This document shows, in pieces, positions 50,375 through 60,225 of a stretch of 64,000 nt of DNA. The stretch comes from Rheinheimera faecalis (GTDB lineage Bacteria; Pseudomonadota; Gammaproteobacteria; Enterobacterales; Alteromonadaceae), in assembly GCF_021290965.1 (NCBI RefSeq), contig NZ_JAJOYT010000012.1, positions 62,001-126,000 on the forward strand. Direction: 5' to 3'. Position 1 is the first letter of the stretch; each line of letters begins with the position of its first letter. The notes under the pieces are model-generated. The model was not told the origin of the DNA and did not search any database. It worked only from the letters and a program-made list of their open reading frames with translations. The translations under genes and the position numbers were made by a program.

Positions 50375-51619
50375 ATGATGAATTACATCCGTTTTATATC
50401 AACGGCTTTACTATTGACGGCATTCACAGGGTTTTGTGGCCCGTTACAAGCCAGCGAAGAGCATGATCATGCTGACGAACACGCGCAAACCGAAGAGAAA
50501 AAAGGTCCCAATGGCGGGCATTTACTGGAAAAAGGCTCGCTGACACTGGAAGTGGTCCTCAGTGAAAACGGCGGCAAACCAGAGTTTCGTTTATTTACAT
50601 CTGATAATGGAGAGCCTCTGGCCCCCGGGACTTACCAGGCCGGACTGACACTGGAGCGTCTGGGAGGTCGTCGGGATGTGCTGACTTTGCGCCCACGTGG
50701 TGACATGCTGGTCAGTCAGGAGCCGGTCGCAGAGCCGCATTCATTTGAAGTGGAAGTTGCACTCAGTGCCAAAGGTCAAAATCATACCTGGCACTTTGAG
50801 TCCTACGAGGGACGCACCGAACTTGAAGCGGATGTGGCAAAAGAGTCCGGTTTAATCAGCGAGCCTGTGACTTCAGGTCGTATTCGCACTCAGGCGCATT
50901 TGTTTGGTGTGGTATCGGTGATCCCTGAGCAGCAAAGCAGGCTCAGTGCGGTCTATCCGGGCGTCGTGCAAAGTGTGGCGGTGCGGATTGGCGACAAGGT
51001 CAAAGCAGGTCAGGTTGTGGCCACGGTACAAAACGCAGCGACATTAAAAAATTACAGCATTAAGGCGTTGTCGGACGGTGAAGTTACTAACCGGTTTGTG
51101 AATCCCGGAGAAAAGGTATCGGACCAGGCGTTAGTGGAGATCAGTGATTTATCCACCGTGTATGTCGAAATGTCGGCCTTTCCGGGGGATACCGCCAAAA
51201 TGGCGCGGGGCAATCCGGTGGTCGTGCGTGATGTTCATGGTGAAGAGCAAACTTCCAGCCAGATTGAATATATTGCGCCACAAATGACCGGTGGCCATAT
51301 CGCCAGAGCCCGTGCAGTTGTGCGTAATGACAACGGGTACTGGCGTCCGGGTATGCACGTGAAAGCCGATGTGGAAGTGGCCTCGGTGGAAGCGCGCCAA
51401 ATCGTGAAGAAATCAGCCCTGCAGGAATTTAACGGTGAGACCGTTGTGTTCATCCGGGTTGGTGATATTTATGAAGTGCGAATGCCGGAATTTGGTGCCA
51501 GTGACGACAGCTTTATCGAGGTGTTGTCAGGTCTGGAAGAACAAGTTGAGGTAGTCACCCAGAATAGTTTTTTAATCAAAGCCGACATCCTGAAGTCTGG
51601 CGCCAGCCATGAACACTAG
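50375..51619 (+). CDS. czcB: CzcB-like periplasmic adaptor
   Basis: 414 residues, signal peptide (ends LQASEE). His/Asp/Glu-rich N-terminus (EEHDHADEHAQTEE) likely binds metal; then the CzcB extra domain and the membrane-fusion core: biotinyl-like VYPGVVQSVAVRIGDKVKAGQVVA, beta-barrel and C-terminal VFIRVGDIYEVRMPEFG. Links CzcA to CzcC. Four bases after czcC. Confidence 0.92.
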   Translation: MMNYIRFISTALLLTAFTGFCGPLQASEEHDHADEHAQTEEKKGPNGGHLLEKGSLTLEVVLSENGGKPEFRLFTSDNGEPLAPGTYQAGLTLERLGGRRDVLTLRPRGDMLVSQEPVAEPHSFEVEVALSAKGQNHTWHFESYEGRTELEADVAKESGLISEPVTSGRIRTQAHLFGVVSVIPEQQSRLSAVYPGVVQSVAVRIGDKVKAGQVVATVQNAATLKNYSIKALSDGEVTNRFVNPGEKVSDQALVEISDLSTVYVEMSAFPGDTAKMARGNPVVVRDVHGEEQTSSQIEYIAPQMTGGHIARARAVVRNDNGYWRPGMHVKADVEVASVEARQIVKKSALQEFNGETVVFIRVGDIYEVRMPEFGASDDSFIEVLSGLEEQVEVVTQNSFLIKADILKSGASHEH

Positions 51620-51628
51620 GAGCCAACC

Positions 51629-54600
51629 ATGATCCAGAATATATTGCGACTATCGCTCAGTCGCCCGTGGATGATGATGGTCTTCGGACTGCTGATCCTC
51701 GGCGTGGGCGTTTGGCAGACAGTACGACTGCCGGTTGATGCGGTTCCCGACATTACCAATGTGCAGATCCAAATCAATACGGCTGCGCCTGGTTATTCCC
51801 CGCTTGAATCTGAGCAGCGCATCACCTATCCGGTCGAAACCGCGATGGCGGGTCTGCCACAGCTGGAATACACCCGCTCGTTATCCCGCTATGGTTTGTC
51901 TCAGGTGACCGTCGTCTTTGAAGAAGGCACCGATATTTATTGGGCCAGACAGCAAGTGGCCGAGCGGTTACAGATGGCCCGTCAGGATATTCCACCAGGT
52001 ATTGAGCCGGAAATGGGGCCTATTGTCTCGGGGCTTGGCGAGATTTTTTCCTATACCGTTAAAGCCACCGGCGAGGCACTGAATGCAGATGGCAAGCCTT
52101 ATACCGCTGAAGATCTGCGGACCATTCAGGATTGGGTGATAAAACCCCAGCTGCTGAAAGTCAAAGGCGTGACGGAAATCAATACTATTGGTGGTTTTGT
52201 CCGCGAATATCAGGTGGCCCCTGATCTGGTCAAATTGCTGGCGTTTAAGTTGACGCTGGATGATCTTGCCGATGCCTTAGAGCGCAACAATGCCAATATC
52301 GGTGCAGGCTACATTGAACGCAATGGGGAACAATGGTTGATCCGCTCACCAGGTCAGCTGCAATCCATTGCCGAGATTGAAGAGCTGGTCGTGACAAAAC
52401 GCGATGATGCCCCGGTCCGGGTCAAAGACGTCGCGCAGGTGGCTATCGGCAAACAGCTTCGCACCGGCGCTGCGACGCAGGACGGACAGGAAGTGGTCCT
52501 TGGCACGGTGATGATGTTGCTTGGCCAAAACAGCCGAACCGTGTCACAGGATGTTGCCCAGAAGCTTGCAGATATTAATCAGCGGTTACCCAAAGGCGTG
52601 CAAACGGAAATCAGCTACAACCGGGAAGTGTTGGTTGATAAAACCATCGATACGGTGAAGCGCAATCTGTTTGAAGGCGCGGTGCTGGTGATTGTCGTGC
52701 TGTTTTTATTTTTGGGTAACATCCGCGCCGCTATTATCACGGCACTGGTGATCCCCTTGAGTATGCTGTTTGCTATCTCTGGCATGGCAGCTAATAAAAT
52801 GAGCGGTAATCTGATGAGTCTTGGCGCGATTGACTTTGGCCTGATTGTCGATGGTGCGGTGATCGTGGTTGAAAACTGTCTTCGCCGCTTAGGCATGGCC
52901 CAGCATCATCATGGCCGGTTACTGACGCTGTCTGAACGGCTGGAGATTGTCTATCACGCCACGAAAGAGGTGATCACGCCCGCAATGTTTGGTGTCTTTA
53001 TCATCATGCTGGTGTATCTGCCGATTTTTGCGCTCAGTGGTGTCGAGGGCAAAATGTTCGAGCCAATGGCTTTCACGGTGATTGCGGCATTATTGGGAGC
53101 CATGATCCTGGCCCTGACCTTTGTGCCAGCGGCCATCGGTTTGTTTGTCAGTGGTCCTATCTCTGAGAAAGAAAACCGTCTGATGGTTGCCGTGCGTCGC
53201 ACATACCATCCGATGCTGAAATTTGCATTGGGTCAGCCGTTGCTTGTTGCCATTACAGCCCTGCTTCTGGTCGGTGGCTCTGTGTGGCAGGCCTCCAGAA
53301 TGGGCAGTGAGTTTTTACCCCAGCTCGATGAAGGGGATATTGCGATGCATGCCATGCGTATTCCCGGCACCGGCCTCGCGCAATCCGTTCAGATGCAATT
53401 GGCGCTGGAAGCAAAAATTGCACAGGTGCCTGAAGTGGAACGGGTATTTTCTAAAATTGGCACTCCGGAGATAGCGACCGATCCAATGCCACCGAATGTC
53501 GCAGATACCTTCATCATGCTCAAAGAGCGTAGCCAGTGGCCAGAGCCTTCGGACACCAAAGCGGATGTAGAGCGGCGTATCCGGGCAATCGTGGAAAAAG
53601 TCCCCGGCAACAATTACGAGTTCACGCAGCCTATTCAGATGCGCTTTAACGAGCTCATTGCCGGGGTCAGAGCGGATGTAGCCATTCGGATTTACGGTGA
53701 TGATCTGGATGCACTGAATGCCGTCGGCGCGAAAGTGGCTGCTGTGCTTGCCGATGTACCTGGGGCGGTTGATGCCCGGATGGAACAAGCCAGTGGTTTA
53801 CCGATGATTTCGATTGAGCCGGAGCGTGACCACCTGGCATTGGTGGGGATGGATGTCGCGATGATGCAGCAGGTGATCCAAACCGCCATTGGCGGCCGGG
53901 AGCTGGGCCTGATGTATGAAGGCGACAGGCGCTTTAAATTATTGATGCGCTTACCGGAATCGCTGCGGGAAGACCCATCGGCACTGGCGCAAATCCCTGT
54001 GGCCTTGCCGGTTGACGATTCGGCAGAGCTGCGTTATGTCCCACTGGGTGAAATTGCGCGGATCAATGAAATTGTGGGTCCCAACCAAATCAACCGGGAA
54101 AGTGGCAAACGCAATGTGGTGGTCACCGCCAACGTTGATGGCCGGGATATCAGCAGTTTTATCCAGGATGTGCAAAAGGTGATGGCCGATGTTGCCCTGC
54201 CTGATGGGTATTGGGTGGATTATGGCGGCACCTTCAAGCAACTGCAGTCTGCATCGGAACGACTATCCATTGTTGTGCCGTTGACGCTGCTGCTGATATT
54301 CGCCTTGCTCTATAGCGCATTAAACTCCTGGCGGGATTCACTGGTGGTGTTCAGTGGTGTGCCACTGGCACTGACCGGTGGTGTTTTTGCCTTAGTGCTG
54401 CGTGACATGCCGATGTCTATTTCTGCGGCCGTTGGCTTTATTGCGCTGTCGGGGATAGCTGTGCTGAACGGCATCGTACTGGTGAGTTTTATTAAGCAGT
54501 TGCAGGAAGAAGGTCAGAGATGGCGTCAGGCGATTGAAAATGGCGCTTTATCACGCTTAAGACCGGTACTGATGACGGCGTTGGTGGCAAGTCTTGGTTT

Positions 54601-54745
54601 TGTGCCCATGGCATTTAACACCGGGACCGGCGCGGAAATTCAGCGGCCACTGGCAACAGTGGTGATTGGCGGCATTATTTCGTCAACCTTGCTAACCCTG
54701 GTGGTATTGCCCGCGTTGTGCCGGCTTATCCGGTCAAACAAATAA
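51629..54745 (+). CDS. czcA: CzcA-like heavy-metal RND transporter
   Basis: 1038 residues, full length for HME-RND pumps. Twelve membrane helices and two large periplasmic loops are apparent. The proton-relay helix 4 DFGLIVDGAVIVVENCLRR near 400 contains the D-x5-D-x6-E pattern typical of CzcA-type Zn/Co/Cd exporters. Start LSRPWMMMVFGLLILG and motif AAPGYSPLESEQRITYPVE are family standards. Ten bases after czcB. Confidence 0.95.
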   Translation: MIQNILRLSLSRPWMMMVFGLLILGVGVWQTVRLPVDAVPDITNVQIQINTAAPGYSPLESEQRITYPVETAMAGLPQLEYTRSLSRYGLSQVTVVFEEGTDIYWARQQVAERLQMARQDIPPGIEPEMGPIVSGLGEIFSYTVKATGEALNADGKPYTAEDLRTIQDWVIKPQLLKVKGVTEINTIGGFVREYQVAPDLVKLLAFKLTLDDLADALERNNANIGAGYIERNGEQWLIRSPGQLQSIAEIEELVVTKRDDAPVRVKDVAQVAIGKQLRTGAATQDGQEVVLGTVMMLLGQNSRTVSQDVAQKLADINQRLPKGVQTEISYNREVLVDKTIDTVKRNLFEGAVLVIVVLFLFLGNIRAAIITALVIPLSMLFAISGMAANKMSGNLMSLGAIDFGLIVDGAVIVVENCLRRLGMAQHHHGRLLTLSERLEIVYHATKEVITPAMFGVFIIMLVYLPIFALSGVEGKMFEPMAFTVIAALLGAMILALTFVPAAIGLFVSGPISEKENRLMVAVRRTYHPMLKFALGQPLLVAITALLLVGGSVWQASRMGSEFLPQLDEGDIAMHAMRIPGTGLAQSVQMQLALEAKIAQVPEVERVFSKIGTPEIATDPMPPNVADTFIMLKERSQWPEPSDTKADVERRIRAIVEKVPGNNYEFTQPIQMRFNELIAGVRADVAIRIYGDDLDALNAVGAKVAAVLADVPGAVDARMEQASGLPMISIEPERDHLALVGMDVAMMQQVIQTAIGGRELGLMYEGDRRFKLLMRLPESLREDPSALAQIPVALPVDDSAELRYVPLGEIARINEIVGPNQINRESGKRNVVVTANVDGRDISSFIQDVQKVMADVALPDGYWVDYGGTFKQLQSASERLSIVVPLTLLLIFALLYSALNSWRDSLVVFSGVPLALTGGVFALVLRDMPMSISAAVGFIALSGIAVLNGIVLVSFIKQLQEEGQRWRQAIENGALSRLRPVLMTALVASLGFVPMAFNTGTGAEIQRPLATVVIGGIISSTLLTLVVLPALCRLIRSNK

Positions 54746-54752
54746 CCTAATG

Positions 54753-54776
54753 AACGCAGCGAAAGCTGCGTTTTAT
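54753..54776 (+). terminator. Hairpin after czcA
   Basis: AACGCAGC / GCTGCGTT stem with a GAAA tetraloop followed by TTT. A rho-independent terminator or attenuator within the operon, so expression of the CopC-like gene could be reduced or separate. Confidence 0.75.
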
Positions 54777-54792
54777 CCTCAAAGGAGGATGT

Positions 54793-55146
54793 ATGCGTCT
54801 TATCAAACTGCTGTTGATAGTTACCACGGCTTTAGTGTTGTGGCCAAACATGGCCGAAGCGCACCCCATCACCCGGAAAGTCTCTCCTGCTGATGGCGAC
54901 GTGTTTCCAACATGCCCAGATACGTTCTATGTCCGATTCACGCAAAAGCATAAGCTCAAGCAGTTCATGCTCTCTGATGCGAAAGGGACACTTATTGACG
55001 TCGGGTTTCGGCCAAGGACCACTACGAATTGGGAGCATCGTGTTCAGCTGTCTTGTTTACCGGCAGGCCAATATACGATTAGTTATATGGTAAAGGGTCG
55101 GGATTTACACGAGATAACCAATACAGTTGGCTTCATTGTGAAATGA
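54793..55146 (+). CDS. CopC-like periplasmic copper-binding protein
   Basis: 117 residues. Signal peptide ends AEA, so the mature chain begins with His-Pro; an N-terminal His is the Cu(II) ligand of CopC. The C-terminal YMVKGRDLHEITNTVGFIV corresponds to the CopC segment with the second His. Strong AAGGAGG before the ATG. Suggests copper handling added to the Zn/Co/Cd exporter. Confidence 0.85.
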   Translation: MRLIKLLLIVTTALVLWPNMAEAHPITRKVSPADGDVFPTCPDTFYVRFTQKHKLKQFMLSDAKGTLIDVGFRPRTTTNWEHRVQLSCLPAGQYTISYMVKGRDLHEITNTVGFIVK

Positions 55147-55155
55147 CGTTGTTTA

Positions 55156-55191
55156 AGAGCCCTCGAAACTCCACTGAGCATCGAGGGCTCT
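55156..55191. terminator. Long hairpin after the CopC-like gene
   Basis: Eleven-base stem AGAGCCCTCGA / TCGAGGGCTCT with a 14-base loop, ten bases after the stop. No T-run follows, so it may be a weak or factor-assisted terminator. Confidence 0.65.
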
Positions 55192-55520
55192 AAATGAAAG
55201 CGAAGATGTTCAGGGGAGCGTTTGCAGTCAATTGTTCCTTACATAGCTATCTGATTGTCAGTCTCCATTGATGGTGGTTTTTTTACATAAAAATGTCATT
55301 GCTCGGTTTATTGTAGTGGACAGCTAATTTTTTGTGCTACATCGTTATAATCCGAACGCTTATAACTAGTAAAAAAAGAAAAAATCAATGTGCGCTTTTT
55401 TACGTTTTAACGATGTATTGAAGTCTCGAAATTTTCGAGAGCTCAGCTTTAGTTTTGGCAGGATTGTCTGCTTTCAGTGAATTCCAGGTGTTCTGACAGT
55501 CCAAATAGCGGGCATAGACT

Positions 55521-55557
55521 GTCTCATTTGCCTTATTTGCAGACGTTCTTTTTTTGG
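55521..55557. repeat. Diverged 37-bp repeat, right copy
   Basis: Ungapped match, 30 of 37 bases, to 46584-46620. The right copy contains a short dyad (GTCT near one end, AGAC in the middle). Same orientation as the left copy, as for a direct repeat around the metal block. Confidence 0.55.
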
Positions 55558-55696
55558 GGACTGACAAGCGTATTGATCACTGCTATGGACGAATCCATCA
55601 ATTTATAAGGTCGAACTTTCGGAGAACAACGTCTGGTTCGTTCTACTGTGCTTAAATTTTCAGCTATGTAACATTAACATGAAAAATACAAATCAA

Positions 55697-57445
55697 TTAA
55701 AACCTCTCTTCAACTTTCAACTGAATTTCCCACGAGTTCACATCTTTTGCACCGCCTACAGGTTTTGACAGGTCAACATGAATGACATGATTATTGCTCG
55801 AGCGTGAGGAATAAAAACGAGCACCAATGCCTACAGAACCAATCCACTGTTCTGTGTAGTTTTCCGCCAGTAAATCCGCCTTAGAGCGGAAGCCATTCAG
55901 CTCTGCATTTTGTTCTATATCGCCACCACTAGCTCGCCCTGCATCTGCGAACGCCACAAATCCCATATCGAGTAGTTGGTAGATATTGATCTGTGGATAC
56001 CAGCGAAGCTCTGCTGTACTTAACCAGCGCTGGGTGCCTTGCTGGTATTGCACAGGATAGCCACGCAACCCTGTTTCACCACCCAAATCAAGGGGTTGAT
56101 CCAAGTAGTTGCGGCTGCGCTGATCGTATTGAAGTTTAGTGTAAAAGGTAAACTCTTTACTCAGACGATAAAAGTCCTCGGCTTTTGCTGAGGCGATGAT
56201 TTGATCACCGCCGTGTATACCTAACATGGCATCCAATTGCAGGGCAAGTAATGTTAAGTGCTCTGAGTCGCCAAAGCCTTTTTCAGAGAGCCAATGTGCT
56301 TGATAGCCAAGTGTCTCATCGTTTGCCAAATCAGATGTTTGGACACCAATCCTTGCCTGATGGTGCCAGCCTAAATTGATATCCTCACTGTGATTAATCA
56401 GATACACATCTGACAGCACCTGATATTTATGTTCTTTGTAGTCGAGACCTATCCAGGGGTACTGGTAACTCCTGTCCTCTGGTAAAGCCAACGAAGGTTG
56501 AAACGGGTCGTCTGTAAACTGCCATTGCTGCGAACTATAACCTGCCAATAGCCTTAAACTGGTACGCTCCCGATAATCCAGAAGCCAACCCGTTTGAAGA
56601 TCAATCTCTTTTTGCAGGGTTATGAATCGGTTCTCAAGCTCACCATTGTGATAAATTTGGTCTAGTCTTTCATCGCTGAGCCAGCCTGCTTTATACATCC
56701 GCTCTGTACTATCCTGATAAAAGGGCTTTTCAAGCTGGAACTGAGTTCGACGGCCATCGTTATTCTCTGTCCATTCAAGATCGACATAGCTGTGATCCAG
56801 TTCAGGATACCCGAGCAAAGACAACGGACTCGATACTTTAAATTCATAGCCCTGGCGTAAATAATCGGATTGATATTTTACAGACGTACGTACGCCATAC
56901 CCCAAAAAATTATCTTCTTTAAAGCCAAAAGAGTACTTATTTTTACCACTGGTGCGGCCCAGTCCAAGGTTTGGTAGCAAGCTCCAGTTATCCCAGGTTT
57001 CTACTTTCACGCTTTTACTGCCATCAGGATGACAAGGCTCAACCACACTAACTCGCGCATCACGTACATAGGATTTCTCACGCAGTAGACGCTCCGCTTC
57101 TGCTAAATCATCCGTCGTGACTTGTTCACCAGGTTTAATACTTAACTCTTTTCGCAGTGCAGATTCTTTACTATTGATATGTAACCAGTTGGCAAAGTGG
57201 TGCACCCAAATCGTATCGGGTGCGTTTTCGTCAAAAATAGGATTGGAGACAATTTCAATCGAATGCACCTGAAAAGGTGGTCCAGCAAGTTCCGCCGCTC
57301 CGGTCTTCTCATCCGCAGACTTTTCCGCTCCGGAGTCTTTTTTAACAAACTCACATAAGTGTTCAAAGGTGACTTCCTGAGCCTGTGCTGCGCTACCGGC
57401 TAACGCGGCCAGTAAAGCGAGACAAAGCCGACTTAAATTATGCAT
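55697..57445 (-). CDS. BamA/TamA-superfamily outer-membrane barrel protein
   Basis: 582 residues with signal peptide ending AQAQ. One POTRA-like region (about 55-150; RKELSIKPGEQVTTDDLAEAERLLREK) is followed by a long beta-barrel with alternating aromatic strands, GGETGLRGYPVQYQQG (lid-loop-like RGY motif) and a C-terminal KVEERF with terminal Phe for Bam recognition. It may insert or transport an outer-membrane or surface component. It follows the eptA-type gene on the same strand after 42 bases, so it is probably in the PmrA-controlled operon. Confidence 0.85.
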   Translation of the reverse strand: MHNLSRLCLALLAALAGSAAQAQEVTFEHLCEFVKKDSGAEKSADEKTGAAELAGPPFQVHSIEIVSNPIFDENAPDTIWVHHFANWLHINSKESALRKELSIKPGEQVTTDDLAEAERLLREKSYVRDARVSVVEPCHPDGSKSVKVETWDNWSLLPNLGLGRTSGKNKYSFGFKEDNFLGYGVRTSVKYQSDYLRQGYEFKVSSPLSLLGYPELDHSYVDLEWTENNDGRRTQFQLEKPFYQDSTERMYKAGWLSDERLDQIYHNGELENRFITLQKEIDLQTGWLLDYRERTSLRLLAGYSSQQWQFTDDPFQPSLALPEDRSYQYPWIGLDYKEHKYQVLSDVYLINHSEDINLGWHHQARIGVQTSDLANDETLGYQAHWLSEKGFGDSEHLTLLALQLDAMLGIHGGDQIIASAKAEDFYRLSKEFTFYTKLQYDQRSRNYLDQPLDLGGETGLRGYPVQYQQGTQRWLSTAELRWYPQINIYQLLDMGFVAFADAGRASGGDIEQNAELNGFRSKADLLAENYTEQWIGSVGIGARFYSSRSSNNHVIHVDLSKPVGGAKDVNSWEIQLKVEERF

Positions 57446-57487
57446 ACCAACTCCACTGGCATCAGGCCTGTAATGGACACCTAGGGA

Positions 57488-59140
57488 TTAGCAAGAACGG
57501 AACATATCTTTGCTTGCTTGATACAAACTGGTTTTGATTTGAAACATCCCGAGTAAGCTATGAAATACGTTGTCGTGACTGAAACTATCCTGCTGTTTGG
57601 ACGCGACACATTCAGGCGTCAGTTTCGCAGATGATGCATAAGGCTCAGACATCCACCAAAGCAGCGGAACCTGAGTTTGCGCTTTAGGTGCCATCCAATA
57701 AGGTAAGCCGTGCAAGTAGATGCCATTTTCACCTAAAGATTCACCATGGTCAGAGACGTAAAACATGGCGGTCTGGTAGTTCTTTTGGCTGTTAAGGCGC
57801 GCAATCACGGCGGCTAACAAATGGTCTGTCGCGACGATACTATTGTCATAGGCATTGACGATGTCTGAAGGGGCACAGAGCTGAAGTTGCTTATCAGTGC
57901 ATTCCGGTAAAAAGGCTTTGTCTTTAGCGCTGCTGCGTTTGAAATACTCAGGACCGTGACTTCCCAACTGATGTAATACAATCAGCTTATCGGACGATTG
58001 CGGTGTTTTCAGTTGCTGCTCCAATGCATCCAAGAGTACTTGGTCCAAGCATTGTCCTTGATGGCACAATGGATTTTGTTGCTGCTCAAACACAAACTGA
58101 GTTGGAACCCGATCGCATACCCCTTTACAGCCAGAGTTATTGTCCAGCCAGCTCACGTCAATACCAGCGTATTGCAGAATATCCAGCACATTGCTGCTGT
58201 TTTTAGCCTGTGACTCTTTATAGAGATCTCTGCCCATATTGGAAAACATACAAGGCACAGAATGTGCTGTAGCAGTGCCGCATGAACTCACGTTAGTAAA
58301 ACTGTAGACAGGTAAATGACTGAGTTGCGGATTGGTTGAGCGAGTGTAGCCGTTGAGCTGAAAGTGATCGGCCCTAGCTGTTTCTCCCAATACCATCACG
58401 ATAAGACGTGGCTTCTCTGTTCTCACGGACAAAGGCTGCATTGCATCCTGCCCCAACTGCATAAATTGAGTCGGGAATTGTTTTTTGACCAAATCGGATG
58501 ACAAAGATACGGCTGCGGCCACAGGACTGACAGGTAAAGCAAAATGCTTTATCTCTCTGTAGTTACGAAAGAAAGGCGCGAGTTCGGAGTAGCCAGAAGC
58601 GACCAGGCTAAACAGGCTCAGCGTCACTAAAACCAGCGCAAGCAGCCAATGCCGGAAAAATTGTTTCAGAGGCAATGCACGAACCTTCATAAGACCAATG
58701 CAAAGCAAAGGGAACAGCATGACGCCTATCACTTGCCATACCATGCCAATGGTTAATACTCCAGCAGCTTCAGCAGCGTCAGTTTCTACGGCGTTTTGCA
58801 GCATGGCTTTATCGACAACAATGCCAAAACTATCGATGAAGTAATAACTAAAAGCACCGATGGCAAACAGTGCCACCACAACAGGCTTTTGTAGACGATG
58901 AAAACTAAAAATCACCAGAAGCTGCAGGTTTAGTAAAAACAATATCGCCATTAAGTTCAGCTGCAAACCATATTGTCCTGGAACTTTGGCCTGTACCGCA
59001 GCCAAAAAAGGACCATTGAGCAGTAACGTCATGCCAAGAGCAGATATCAAAGCAAACCACAGCGGATGCCATACCCGCTCCTGTCCTGTACTCAAAACTG
59101 AAGACGTTGCTTTTGATTGCGATAAAATAGCCTCAAACAT
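57488..59140 (-). CDS. eptA: EptA/MCR-type lipid A phosphoethanolamine transferase
   Basis: 550 residues from the ATG at 59140; the frame continues upstream within the PAP2 gene but the family start and an eight-base overlap with that gene's stop support this one. Five N-terminal membrane helices, then a periplasmic sulfatase-fold domain: VLGETARADHF, catalytic Thr in TSCGTATAHSVPCMFS near 286, YVSDHGESLGENGIYLHG. Cysteines at several sites suggest disulphides. Adds phosphoethanolamine to lipid A, lowering negative charge and polymyxin binding. Coupled to the PAP2 gene. Confidence 0.92.
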   Translation of the reverse strand: MFEAILSQSKATSSVLSTGQERVWHPLWFALISALGMTLLLNGPFLAAVQAKVPGQYGLQLNLMAILFLLNLQLLVIFSFHRLQKPVVVALFAIGAFSYYFIDSFGIVVDKAMLQNAVETDAAEAAGVLTIGMVWQVIGVMLFPLLCIGLMKVRALPLKQFFRHWLLALVLVTLSLFSLVASGYSELAPFFRNYREIKHFALPVSPVAAAVSLSSDLVKKQFPTQFMQLGQDAMQPLSVRTEKPRLIVMVLGETARADHFQLNGYTRSTNPQLSHLPVYSFTNVSSCGTATAHSVPCMFSNMGRDLYKESQAKNSSNVLDILQYAGIDVSWLDNNSGCKGVCDRVPTQFVFEQQQNPLCHQGQCLDQVLLDALEQQLKTPQSSDKLIVLHQLGSHGPEYFKRSSAKDKAFLPECTDKQLQLCAPSDIVNAYDNSIVATDHLLAAVIARLNSQKNYQTAMFYVSDHGESLGENGIYLHGLPYWMAPKAQTQVPLLWWMSEPYASSAKLTPECVASKQQDSFSHDNVFHSLLGMFQIKTSLYQASKDMFRSC

Positions 59141-59942
59141 CAGGGGACTCCATAGAAGTAGCAAAGAGTACAGGTTTGGATGGTTCCAACGGCAGGTCCG
59201 CAGAGGTAGTCCGTTTAGAAGTGAAAGCTGGCTCTGATTTGAATGACAGTTCAGAGGCGCGAGCATGCTGAAATAAACCATACAGCACAGTAGACACAGT
59301 CCAGCACACCGCCGCTGTGGCGATATCGTGTGAAAGGAAATGAGCACCACGCAGTTGTTGCACAAAGCCCAGTAACAGGCCGAGTGTTAAGCCAATTACT
59401 ATGCCTCGCAGCGCTAGATGTGGCTTCAGCTCTCGCCAATAGTAATAGAGTGCTAGCCACGCAAACCCTATGCTGGCATGTCCGGCTGGGAAACATTGGT
59501 TAGGGGACATCGTTTCTGGGCGCGTATCAAACAATCCCCAAAATGCGCTGTGGCCACCAAATTGCAGTAAATCCCATGGACACTCCATAGGGAGCATTCG
59601 TTTGAGCACGGCTACAGATGCAAAGCTCATCATCAAACTAAGTAACAACAGACCTAAAGCACGTTGGTTCTTACTGCGATCGCGAACAACAACACGCTGC
59701 CATGCCCAGTACCCAAGTAAGCCCAAAACAAGGGTTTCATTCAGGGTTCTGACAGAGTGATGTAATACAGTTTCTGTCAGCCAGTGATGCTGTAAAGCCC
59801 AGGTTCCGCCTTGCCAATCAAACAGCAAGGAGGCCAAACCAAAGTCGAATGAAGTGCCATAAGCCAGAATAAAAAGCACAGATGCCCCAGCAATAGGCGC
59901 TATCAGATGGGTGAATAGGCTGGGTCGTATTGGTTCCGCCAC
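59133..59942 (-). CDS. PAP2-family membrane phosphatase
   Basis: 269 residues, GTG start at 59942 with AGCAGG upstream. Several membrane helices. Acid-phosphatase motifs in order: KRMLPMECPWD, PAGHAS, and RGAHFLSHDIATA. Comparable to lipid phosphatases that sit with eptA/mcr genes, probably acting on undecaprenyl or lipid A phosphate in the periplasm. PmrA box at 59997-60013 lies 55 bases upstream. Confidence 0.9.
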   Translation of the reverse strand: MAEPIRPSLFTHLIAPIAGASVLFILAYGTSFDFGLASLLFDWQGGTWALQHHWLTETVLHHSVRTLNETLVLGLLGYWAWQRVVVRDRSKNQRALGLLLLSLMMSFASVAVLKRMLPMECPWDLLQFGGHSAFWGLFDTRPETMSPNQCFPAGHASIGFAWLALYYYWRELKPHLALRGIVIGLTLGLLLGFVQQLRGAHFLSHDIATAAVCWTVSTVLYGLFQHARASELSFKSEPAFTSKRTTSADLPLEPSKPVLFATSMESPDV

Positions 59943-59996
59943 TGCAAACCTGCTTTCAATACAATTGGGTAAGTATGGCTAGACTAACGGGTGAAA

Positions 59997-60013
59997 CTTA
60001 AGAGAGACTTAAG
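59997..60013. promoter_or_regulatory. PmrA box upstream of the PAP2-eptA operon
   Basis: CTTAAG-N5-CTTAAG, an exact match to the PmrA/BasR consensus YTTAAK-N5-YTTAAK, located 55 bases from the PAP2 start. The extended left flank GAAACTTAAGAG is identical in the site at 62259. Confidence 0.85.
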
Positions 60014-60225
60014 TCTGAAAATAATTTATCAATTCATTCGGAAGTAAATTAAGTCTTTGTATTGGTTTGTTATTTTTAGTCAATCAAGGTGTGAATAGCC
60101 ACGTAATTATGCAGGAGACGTCGGTTGATATATGCAGAGTTACTCTTTTTTTGGGGTACTGGATACAAGAGTAGAGTGCTCCAAAATCGAGTTCAGAGAT
60201 GTTTTTCAAACCTTCATTATTCCAG

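Larger units (their letters stand above)
55147..55696. other. Intergenic region right of the metal-resistance block
   Basis: 550 bases between the CopC-like gene and the convergent BamA-like gene. It holds the hairpin at 55156-55191 and the right copy of the diverged repeat at 55521-55557. No ORF of interest was found. Confidence 0.5.
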
